This document shows positions 14,736-20,681 of a DNA stretch of 24,742 bases, piece by piece. Each line of letters starts with the position of its first letter. The stretch's first letter is position 1. The stretch is from positions 1 through 24,742 of the forward strand of contig DQVY01000065.1 of assembly GCA_015661535.1 (NCBI GenBank), read 5' to 3'. This DNA is from Sulfurovum sp. GTDB taxonomy: Bacteria > Campylobacterota > Campylobacteria > Campylobacterales > Sulfurovaceae. A program made the position numbers and the translations under genes. The notes under the pieces are model-generated. The model was given only the letters and a program-made list of their open reading frames with translations. It ran no database searches and was not told the DNA's origin.

Positions 14736-14933
14736 CTAAAACTCAAATCCTCCGCCAGCACCTTTGCTCATGCTGTCATAGACTGCTTTGATGTAGGCAT
14801 CTCGTACTTCACAGTCAAGTAGTTTCTCACAGGTCATACAGCTTTTTAACTGATGCTCCGCCTGACACTTTTCAAGTTCTACCTTTTTTTGTGCAAAGAC
14901 GATTTGCCACTCATCCAAAACCTGTTCTGACAT
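14736..14933 (-). CDS. Small cysteine-containing protein downstream of fbp (65 aa)
   Basis: 65 aa with four cysteines, C23, C32, C35 and C41 (SCMTCEKLLDCEVRDAY), and a Gly-rich end GAGGGFEF. The spacing could bind zinc or an iron-sulfur cluster, but C-x8-C-x2-C-x5-C is not a motif I can assign. The ATG overlaps the fbp stop by one base (TAATG). A protein of this kind sits at the same place in Campylobacterota gene order (between metG and fbp), which supports a real gene. Function unknown. Confidence 0.8.
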   Translation of the reverse strand: MSEQVLDEWQIVFAQKKVELEKCQAEHQLKSCMTCEKLLDCEVRDAYIKAVYDSMSKGAGGGFEF

Positions 14934-15784
14934 TAGTTTTCTAACCCATAAGCAGATTTCAGGGCATTCACCTCATAGTTTGAACCAAAGAAACAAGGGC
15001 TGGTATCATGAGGATGTGAGGGGACAAGTTCCATGAGTTTTAAACCTTCCCCATTGACCGCCTGTCCACCTGCCTGTTCATAAATGAATGCAAAGGGTAT
15101 CACTTCAAAGAGTTGTCTGAGTTTGCCATCTGGTTTGTCAGACGTACCGGGGTAAGAGAAGAGACCGCCCCCTTTAAGCAATATCTGATGAAGGTCAGGC
15201 ACCATACCGCCTGAATATCTCAATCTGTAGCCTTCCGCAAACAGACCATCTACAAATGTTTTGTGGGTTTTGGACCAGTTTTGCTGTGTACCGCCAGGTG
15301 CGTTAAGTTTTCCTTTTTCATCCAGTGTGATCTCTGAAATAAAATTAAAAAGACCTTCCTGTGCTCTATAGTGTTTTGGTTTCTCATTTTTTTCAGCCAA
15401 CACAAGCTCAATACGCGGACCATAGACGACATAGGCAGAAGCAACAAGGTTTTGGGCTTCCAAAGCACCTTCATAAATACCAAAAATAGAGCCTACAGAA
15501 AGGTTTACATCTGCAAGACTTGAACCATCAAGCGGGTCATAACAGATCGTGTATTTACCGTCTTCATGTAAGGCCAGAACACCTTCTTTTTCTTCACTGA
15601 CCAATGCTTTCACAAGAGAGACATCTTTAAATGCTTCTTCAATGATATAGTCACTCTTCACATCCAGTTTAAGCTGCTCTTCTCCCGAAGAGTTCTCACT
15701 GTCACTGTAACCCAGGTCTTCGGTTTTAATGGCATGGTCTATTTTGATCGCTGCTTTTTTAATGGTCTCAAATATGGTTTGCAT
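14933..15784 (-). CDS. fbp: Fructose-1,6-bisphosphatase class I
   Basis: 283 aa. It hydrolyses fructose 1,6-bisphosphate to fructose 6-phosphate in gluconeogenesis. Metal-site motifs are visible: GEEQLKLDVKSD near 34-45, SEE at 63-65 and YDPLDGSSLADVNLSVGSIFG from 82 (DPLDGSS 83-89). The substrate region RLRYSGGMVPDLHQILLKGGG follows. It is about 50 residues shorter than E. coli Fbp, as usual in this phylum, and the N-terminal AMP-site region is reduced. The ribosome-binding site is GAGGATTAAGCC before ATG 15784. It follows mobB by 16 bases and overlaps the 65-aa gene, forming one operon. With Acs it fits a carbon-assimilating or autotrophic lifestyle (inference). Confidence 0.96.
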   Translation of the reverse strand: MQTIFETIKKAAIKIDHAIKTEDLGYSDSENSSGEEQLKLDVKSDYIIEEAFKDVSLVKALVSEEKEGVLALHEDGKYTICYDPLDGSSLADVNLSVGSIFGIYEGALEAQNLVASAYVVYGPRIELVLAEKNEKPKHYRAQEGLFNFISEITLDEKGKLNAPGGTQQNWSKTHKTFVDGLFAEGYRLRYSGGMVPDLHQILLKGGGLFSYPGTSDKPDGKLRQLFEVIPFAFIYEQAGGQAVNGEGLKLMELVPSHPHDTSPCFFGSNYEVNALKSAYGLEN

Positions 15785-15800
15785 GGCTTAATCCTCTTTT

Positions 15801-16298
15801 TTATATGCTTTTTGCATGAGCGTCTATCCACTCTATGATCTCTGTTGTGTTGTTTAAGTCGAGCAGGGTGATGTGCTCAGGTATCGTATAGTCAGAAAGC
15901 CTGACACTGTCATCTACAGCGATCGCTTCTGAACACGCAAAGTAACTTTCATCGATCATGTTCCTAAAAATAGCAATACGCGGCAAAGGAAGTGTTTTGA
16001 GCCCTTCTACAAGTAAAATGTCAAAATCATTGAGCATCGCTACGATCTCATCTAAACTTTTTTCACGTTGGGAAAAATAGGTGGTCCGTGTAGGGGAAGT
16101 AATGACCACTTCTGCACCGGTTTGGGAAAACTTATGGCTGTCTTTACCCTCTACATCAAATTGTGCTTTGTCTTTAGGGTCATTTTTAATGATGGCAACT
16201 TTTTGATCAACGATCAATGTTTTGGCAATTTTTTCTACCAGTGTGGTTTTCCCACTGTTAGATGGACCTGTAAATGCTACAGCAACTCTTTTTTTCAC
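15801..16298 (-). CDS. mobB: Molybdopterin-guanine dinucleotide biosynthesis protein MobB
   Basis: 165 aa GTP-binding protein of molybdenum-cofactor maturation, thought to support MobA in making the guanine dinucleotide form. Walker A is GPSNSGKTTL at 11-20. The family segments VAIIKNDPKDKAQFDVEGKDSHKF and DILLVEGLKTLPLPRIAIFR (Walker B-like ...LLVEG) are present. The start is GTG at 16298 with AAAGGG upstream; no ATG fits. First gene of the mobB-fbp-65-aa operon, with a TATAAT box and an inverted repeat before it. It is needed for molybdoenzymes such as nitrate reductase or formate dehydrogenase, none of which are in the window. Confidence 0.94.
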   Translation of the reverse strand: MKKRVAVAFTGPSNSGKTTLVEKIAKTLIVDQKVAIIKNDPKDKAQFDVEGKDSHKFSQTGAEVVITSPTRTTYFSQREKSLDEIVAMLNDFDILLVEGLKTLPLPRIAIFRNMIDESYFACSEAIAVDDSVRLSDYTIPEHITLLDLNNTTEIIEWIDAHAKSI

Positions 16299-16319
16299 GT
16301 TTACCCTTTAGGAACTTTA

Positions 16320-16359
16320 GGGTACCTCTAATATATGGTACCCGTCTGTCGGAATTATA
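16320..16359 (-). promoter_or_regulatory. mobB promoter with a 7-base inverted repeat at the transcript start
   Basis: On the minus strand TATAAT (16354-16359) is followed, just after the expected transcription start, by an inverted repeat GGGTACC/GGTACCC (16337-16343 and 16320-16326) with a 10-base AT loop. The arms are GC-rich against an AT-rich background. Operator or leader hairpin. Confidence 0.5.
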
Positions 16360-16412
16360 CTTAAATGTTTATTGAAAGTATGTTAAACTTACCATCAAAT
16401 AAGGGGAGTTCA

Positions 16413-16928
16413 ATGTTTAGATTAGCAGCAGCCAGTATAGGCATTTTTATTCTTCTAGGATGTACATCCAAAGAAGAATCAGCACTCATGAAATCCTATA
16501 CCGAAAAAATGAATTATCATAAAAAACTGCAAAAAACAGAAAAAGTACAACTGTACGAAAACAATGTCACCAAGGTCATGCTCACAGCGACCTATCTTTA
16601 TACACCCACTGAAGATAAAAATGACACAAGAGACGAACTCTTTATCGTCGGTATCCACTTTGAAGATGGCGCATCAGATGAGTCAGGCTACAGTCTTCTT
16701 TTGAACACTACAAAACCCAAAGAGATACAGGCATTAAAAGAGAATGACAAACGCTTTAAAGATCTCTCTTTTATATCGGAGTGGGGTGAATATTACCTTG
16801 TAACTTTTCCGCACAGTAAGAGTAAAAAACTGACACTTGTTTTTGAAAGTGAACAGTATGGAAAAGGTACGCTTCACTTTGCCAAAGTGGCAAAGTATGT
16901 ATTTACCAAAACGGCATTTAAAAGATAA
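16413..16928 (+). CDS. Putative lipoprotein (171 aa)
   Basis: Start taken at ATG 16413, directly after AAGGGGAG. An in-frame ATG at 16365 would put 16 hydrophilic residues before the signal and has no ribosome-binding site. The signal peptide MFRLAAASIGIFILLGC ends in the lipobox LLGC (C17), so this is a lipid-anchored envelope protein. The mature part is rich in Lys and Glu with predicted beta strands (VMLTATYLY, LFIVGIHFED, YYLVTFPHS, KLTLVFES). A lipoprotein occupies the same place in C. jejuni (Cj0842, from memory). Function unknown. Confidence 0.82.
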   Translation: MFRLAAASIGIFILLGCTSKEESALMKSYTEKMNYHKKLQKTEKVQLYENNVTKVMLTATYLYTPTEDKNDTRDELFIVGIHFEDGASDESGYSLLLNTTKPKEIQALKENDKRFKDLSFISEWGEYYLVTFPHSKSKKLTLVFESEQYGKGTLHFAKVAKYVFTKTAFKR

Positions 16929-16950
16929 GGGCTTTTCGACTTAGCTAGAG

Positions 16951-18219
16951 TTATTTTCTAAATTTATCTGTTTTATCAGGGGATGCCAAAACTTTCAGCA
17001 AGGGAAATATACGTGTAGTGACACCCAGTTTATTGATGTATATCACATAATTTGCCAATACTTTCTTCCCGTATTCTCTGGCTTCAGCATTTTTCATTTT
17101 TTCCATACTCATATACGGTTCATAAGGACCTTTTCTAAAGTTACGTTTGTTTTTAATAAGCTTTCTTGTAAAGCCTATACCGCCATTGTACGCGTAGGCA
17201 ATAAAGAGAGGATGGTGTAGATATTTGGTCAAATAGTCAAGATGGAAATCTGCATATTCTATGGCTTTATACGGATCGAACATATCATCCAGGTCCATTT
17301 TTTGGCCTTTTTCTTTGGCAATATGCTTAATAAGAAAAGGCATGAACTGCATCATCCCCAGGGCAAATGAACGCGAAACAGAAGCGGGTACAAAACGGCT
17401 CTCCTGTCTGGCTATAGCATAAATAAGTGCCTGACGCTCTTTAGGCATATGTTTCATCACATCACGGTATGGCATGGGGAAATAAGAATCTTCATAGTTA
17501 CATGCTTTGGCTTTTAAGTAGGTATGTATGCCTATGGTCTCTTGCGACTTATAGCCATCTGCCAGATCGTCCAGGTCTGCACCGGCATACATCTTGTGTT
17601 TTATCTTTGCCCAGGCAATAGGATCTTTCGAGTCAAATCCGTAAATTTTACTTTTCCATATGGATTTTGTGATCGTTTTTGGGTACCTAGCATTGATCGT
17701 ATCTGCAGCTATGAGCGTGTATATATTTACATTACAACTTTCACGCAGCAACTTGATGTAGTTGTCATTTTTTGTACTCAAATAGAGCCAAAAAAGAGAT
17801 TTGTCTATGTCATATTGTTTTTCATAATGGTTACGTGCATTGGCAAAATGTCTTGATGCCTCTTTGGGCTTGTTCTGCTGCATCAAAGAGAGACCATGTT
17901 TAAAGCTTTTATGGGCAATGCTTCTTCTTTTCCAGTTCTTACTTGCACCATGAGGGACTTTTATCTTAGAAATTTTGGCATTCATTCCCGTTTTTTTTCT
18001 GTAGGCAGTACGGAGTTTTTTGTTCAGCCTGCTTGCCTGTTTTATGACTTTTTTGGCATCTTCCTTACTCGTAGACTTTTTGGAAAGAAAACGCCAAATA
18101 TAATAGTCTTTTTCTATACTTGTAGGCATCTTAGAGATTGTCCAGTAGTTTAGAGTACGTGCTTCTGAAAAGGTAAAAAGAACGAGCGCTATAAGGGTGA
18201 AACGCAAATAAGACTTCAT
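16951..18219 (-). CDS. slt: Soluble lytic murein transglycosylase
   Basis: 422 aa from ATG 18219, preceded by GGAT; a TTG at 18231 would overlap the yggT stop region and has no ribosome-binding site. The Sec signal peptide is MKSYLRFTLIALVLFTFSEA. A long helical region (about 30-250) of the superhelical U/L type follows, then the SLT catalytic domain: IYAIARQESRF with catalytic Glu 273, ALGMMQFMP, DPYKAIEYADFHLDYL and AYNGG. It cleaves peptidoglycan glycan strands in the periplasm, leaving 1,6-anhydromuramic ends. It follows yggT by four bases in the gltX-yggT-slt operon, an order shared with C. jejuni. Confidence 0.93.
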   Translation of the reverse strand: MKSYLRFTLIALVLFTFSEARTLNYWTISKMPTSIEKDYYIWRFLSKKSTSKEDAKKVIKQASRLNKKLRTAYRKKTGMNAKISKIKVPHGASKNWKRRSIAHKSFKHGLSLMQQNKPKEASRHFANARNHYEKQYDIDKSLFWLYLSTKNDNYIKLLRESCNVNIYTLIAADTINARYPKTITKSIWKSKIYGFDSKDPIAWAKIKHKMYAGADLDDLADGYKSQETIGIHTYLKAKACNYEDSYFPMPYRDVMKHMPKERQALIYAIARQESRFVPASVSRSFALGMMQFMPFLIKHIAKEKGQKMDLDDMFDPYKAIEYADFHLDYLTKYLHHPLFIAYAYNGGIGFTRKLIKNKRNFRKGPYEPYMSMEKMKNAEAREYGKKVLANYVIYINKLGVTTRIFPLLKVLASPDKTDKFRK

Positions 18220-18223
18220 GTAT

Positions 18224-18490
18224 CTATCCAAAAAGTATATTTCTTATAATGATATCGATAAACTGCAAACCAAAAATAATAATGAGTGGAGACAAGTCTA
18301 TCCCGGACATCACAACAAAAGGCATCTTTTTGCGGATGAACGCAAAGACAGGTTCGGTTAAACGGTACAAGACCTGCACCACAGGGTTGTGCGGGTCAGG
18401 TCGTACAAAACTTAAAAATGATGCAATAATAATGATCCAAATATAAAGCACAGCGATGGTTCTAATGAGACCATAAAGTTCAACTATCAT
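18224..18490 (-). CDS. yggT: YggT family membrane protein
   Basis: 88 aa with two hydrophobic segments (about 8-28, IRTIAVLYIWIIIIASFLSF, and 65-84, DLSPLIIIFGLQFIDIIIR) flanking the family signature RPDPHNPVVQVLYRLTEPVFAFIRKKMP. YggT/Ycf19 proteins are small inner-membrane proteins implicated in osmotic tolerance and, in other lineages, in division or membrane-complex assembly. The ATG overlaps the gltX stop (ATGA), so they are translationally coupled. Confidence 0.93.
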   Translation of the reverse strand: MIVELYGLIRTIAVLYIWIIIIASFLSFVRPDPHNPVVQVLYRLTEPVFAFIRKKMPFVVMSGIDLSPLIIIFGLQFIDIIIRNILFG

Positions 18491-19764
18491 GAGGCAACCT
18501 CCAGTAGGTAAGATTTAATAAGCGGGTAGATTTCAGCGAGCTCAGGTCCCTGTGCTGCGCCGGTCAGTAAAAGTCTAAGGGGTGTGAAAAAATGTTCACC
18601 TTCCAGTTCAGACTTCTTCATAAGGTAGGTGACAAAGTCATCATATTTGTTTATCATCGGTGCCTCTGCTATAAGTTTTTGCAGTGTTTTCATCTCTTCT
18701 GCAAATTCACCTTTAAACACCTTGGGTGCAAATACAGGGCGTATTCTCAGTGCCAGTTCATTAATGGTACTTGCTTCTTGTAAATACAATTTGACCAACT
18801 TGCCTACATCTGCATCTGCAAACCCAAAGAGGGAAGAGAGTACTTTGTCATCAATCCTTTTCAGGTGTTCACGGTTGATAAAACGTAATTTCTCCAGGTC
18901 AAACTTCACTGCAGACTTTGACAGGTTCTCAAGTCTAAACCATTTTATGGCTTCGGGCAGTGTAAATATCTTTTTGGGTGCTTTGGGATACCCCAAAAGT
19001 ATAAGGTAGTTGATGATCGCATCAGGAACAAACCCTTCTTGGAACAGCCACTTTACCGTTGAGGCATCCTCTGCATGAGAGAGTTTGTCACCTGAATCAT
19101 TTAAGAGCAGCGGCAAATGTGCATACGTAGTCTCTTCTACATAGCCAAGCTGTTGTTTGATGTGTATCTGTTTTGCGGTATTGAGACCTTGTTCCTCTTC
19201 ACAAATAAGTGTTGTAATACCCGAAAGCATGTCATCACAGGCAGAAGCAAAATCAGGGCTAGGGGTGCCGTCTGCATACAAGATGATAAAAGAGTCCACT
19301 TCATCCGCAGAGGTACGCAACTCACCCTGTATAAGATCATTGATCACTATATCTTCAAGCGGTTTTTTAATACGTACAACAAAAGGTGTGCCACTCTCTT
19401 TTAACTTTGCATGTGCTGCTTTGTCAACATCAAAACATTTCCCCGAGTAGTGCACTGTCTCAAGCTCCTCTGGAGGACAGGTACAGACAAAAGCCTTGTC
19501 TTCTTCAAGCAGACGAATGGCCAGTGTCTGATGCATATGCAGATGTTCACTCTGATGAAACACACTCTCATGCGTCAAAGCAAACTTCTCCAAGATCTGC
19601 ATGATCTCAGTGTCTTTTCCTTCTATTTTACGTGCTTTGTCTGTATCATCAATACGGATGAGAAAGCTCTCCTGATGCTGCTGCGAAACCAGGTAATTCA
19701 ATATGGCAACACGTAGGCTGGCTATGTGCATATCTCCCGTAGGAGAGGCGGCAAATCTAAGCAT
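18487..19764 (-). CDS. gltX: Glutamyl-tRNA synthetase (GltX type)
   Basis: 425 aa from ATG 19764, preceded by TTGGAG; an in-frame ATG at 19845 would add unrelated residues encoded by the structured leader. The class Ib HIGH-like motif is MHIAS in FAASPTGDMHIAS (12-16). The zinc-type C-x-C...C pattern is at C94, C96 and C110. SGDKLSHAED (224-233) replaces KMSKS and keeps Lys-Leu-Ser but not the second Lys. Many Campylobacterota have two GltX paralogues, one charging tRNA-Gln with Glu for GatCAB; which of these roles this one has is not deducible. A separate GlnRS lies 1 kb away. First gene of the gltX-yggT-slt operon. Confidence 0.94.
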   Translation of the reverse strand: MLRFAASPTGDMHIASLRVAILNYLVSQQHQESFLIRIDDTDKARKIEGKDTEIMQILEKFALTHESVFHQSEHLHMHQTLAIRLLEEDKAFVCTCPPEELETVHYSGKCFDVDKAAHAKLKESGTPFVVRIKKPLEDIVINDLIQGELRTSADEVDSFIILYADGTPSPDFASACDDMLSGITTLICEEEQGLNTAKQIHIKQQLGYVEETTYAHLPLLLNDSGDKLSHAEDASTVKWLFQEGFVPDAIINYLILLGYPKAPKKIFTLPEAIKWFRLENLSKSAVKFDLEKLRFINREHLKRIDDKVLSSLFGFADADVGKLVKLYLQEASTINELALRIRPVFAPKVFKGEFAEEMKTLQKLIAEAPMINKYDDFVTYLMKKSELEGEHFFTPLRLLLTGAAQGPELAEIYPLIKSYLLEVAS

Positions 19765-19783
19765 GTATTTGACTCCAAAGGTT

Positions 19784-19917
19784 AAGGGCATTTCTAACAA
19801 TAGGTGATACTCACAACACCTATAGCTTTTGTCTAGGCTAGGCACTCTTTAGCAGTCCTAGCATTAGCTAAGTCAAGAAAGAGTAACAACGCATAGGCGA
19901 AAGCTAGTAATGCCCTT
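19784..19917 (-). other. 134-base structured element: gltX leader RNA or miniature inverted-repeat element
   Basis: The ends AAGGGCATT (19784-19792) and AATGCCCTT (19909-19917) pair perfectly and extend past one mismatch with CTA/TAG. Inside are a 7-bp hairpin ATAGGTG/CACCTAT (19800-19806, 19817-19823), a hairpin GCTAGG/CCTAGC extended by ACT/AGT (19837-19862), an AGCTTTTG/CGAAAGCT pairing, and a competing ACTCTTT/AAAGAGT pairing (19844-19850, 19878-19884). The element is GC-richer than its flanks and contains four CTAG words. It ends a few bases before the gltX ribosome-binding site and begins about ten bases after the likely gltX start point, so it would be almost the whole 5' leader. No open frame spans it convincingly. 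Confidence 0.6.
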
Positions 19918-19934
19918 GAGTTTATTAGAGTGTT

Positions 19935-19956
19935 ATTATAGTGAGTTTAAATTATA
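19935..19956 (-). promoter_or_regulatory. Probable gltX promoter -10 boxes
   Basis: Two minus-strand TATAAT hexamers lie at 19935-19940 and 19951-19956, upstream of the structured element. Initiation from the nearer one would give a leader of about 165 bases before gltX. No -35 box stands out. Confidence 0.45.
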
Positions 19957-20007
19957 GATGTTTTAAAACTGTCCCAAAGAGTCTCTGACCATATGTTATA
20001 CCAAAAT

Positions 20008-20036
20008 TTGACAAAAGTTATCAAATATGATAATAA
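20008..20036 (+). promoter_or_regulatory. Candidate sigma-70 promoter
   Basis: A perfect -35 TTGACA (20008-20013) is followed after 15 bases by GATAAT (20029-20034) or after 17 bases by TAATAA (20031-20036). It would serve the small ORF at 20051 and arfB. Confidence 0.4.
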
Positions 20037-20050
20037 TTAGGGGTAAAGAT

Positions 20051-20140
20051 ATGTCTTGTAAATTAGTTTTTATAGTGAGAAAGTTGAAAAAGAGACGCTT
20101 GGGTTTCCACTTGGAATATTGGCTGATTTTTTACATATAA
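20051..20140 (+). CDS. Possible small basic ORF upstream of arfB (29 aa)
   Basis: ATG 20051 follows AGGGGTAAAGAT, a credible ribosome-binding site, and a TTGACA promoter. The 29-residue product begins MSCKLVFIVRKLKKRRLG and ends in an aromatic-hydrophobic stretch, YWLIFYI. That makes a basic, possibly membrane-seeking peptide. It stops 57 bases before arfB. Without homologues, it may be chance or a leader peptide. Confidence 0.25.
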   Translation: MSCKLVFIVRKLKKRRLGFHLEYWLIFYI

Positions 20141-20197
20141 TTGGAAATGATTGAAGAATTGAAACTGGATTTTGTCTGATCCAATAAAGGAACCTTT

Positions 20198-20614
20198 ATG
20201 CTAACCATTTCAAACAATGTCTCTCTGGATGAGAGCGAAATGACCTTTGAAGCTATTCGTGCACAAGGGTCTGGCGGGCAGAAGGTCAATAAAACTTCTG
20301 TGGCGATACACCTTTGTTTTGACATCGAGGCTTCATCATTGCCGGATTTTTATAAAGAGAAACTGCTCGTACTCAAAGACAAACGCATTACCAAAGAGGG
20401 GATCATTGTCATAAAATCTCAACAGCACCGTAGTCAGGAGCAAAACAGGGCTGAGGCATTAAAGCGCTTGGCTGTGCTCATTAAAAGTGTGAATATAGTG
20501 CAAAAAAAACGTGTGCCGACCAAGCCGACAAAAGGTTCTGTCAATCGTCGCATTCAATCGAAGAAAAAACATGCCACCAAGAAACGTTTGCGAGGCAAAG
20601 TAAATACTGAGTAG
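20198..20614 (+). CDS. arfB: Alternative ribosome-rescue factor ArfB (YaeJ-type peptidyl-tRNA hydrolase)
   Basis: 138 aa. The catalytic GGQ loop AQGSGGQKVNKTSVAIHL has G26-G27-Q28. A long basic tail from about 100 on (KPTKGSVNRRIQSKKKHATKK) is the C-terminal extension that ArfB inserts in the empty mRNA channel of stalled ribosomes. No codon-recognition domain is present, so it is not a standard release factor. It hydrolyses peptidyl-tRNA on non-stop ribosomes. ATG 20198 follows AAAGGAAC. A GAGTAG/CTACTC palindrome straddles its stop (20609-20622) but has no T-run. glnS follows after 67 bases on the same strand. Confidence 0.94.
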   Translation: MLTISNNVSLDESEMTFEAIRAQGSGGQKVNKTSVAIHLCFDIEASSLPDFYKEKLLVLKDKRITKEGIIVIKSQQHRSQEQNRAEALKRLAVLIKSVNIVQKKRVPTKPTKGSVNRRIQSKKKHATKKRLRGKVNTE

Positions 20615-20681
20615 GGCTACTCTAAGATGCGATAAGCACTAATTAGATAAAATACACCATATTATAAAAGGTTGCATAATA

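Larger units (their letters stand above)
19765..20197. other. 433-base intergenic region between gltX and arfB
   Basis: The region holds, left to right: the gltX ribosome-binding site; a 134-base self-complementary element (19784-19917); two minus-strand TATAAT boxes (19935-19956); an AT-rich stretch without visible signals (about 19957-20007); a plus-strand TTGACA promoter; a possible 29-aa ORF (20051-20140); and the arfB leader, whose ribosome-binding site lies in the palindrome AAAGGAACCTTT. Confidence 0.7.

Noticed and set aside
16365..16412. 16-residue N-terminal extension of the lipoprotein
   Set aside because: It would bury the signal peptide and lipobox; ATG 16413 has AAGGGGAG directly before it.
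18220..18231. TTG start giving four extra residues on Slt
   Set aside because: No ribosome-binding site; the ATG at 18219 gives a normal signal peptide start (MKSYLRF).
19765..19845. 27-residue N-terminal extension of GltX
   Set aside because: It would be encoded by the structured leader, precedes the normal MLRFAASPTG start, and lacks a ribosome-binding site, whereas ATG 19764 has TTGGAG.
20609..20622. GAGTAG/CTACTC palindrome as an arfB terminator
   Set aside because: Very small loop and no T-run; glnS follows closely on the same strand.
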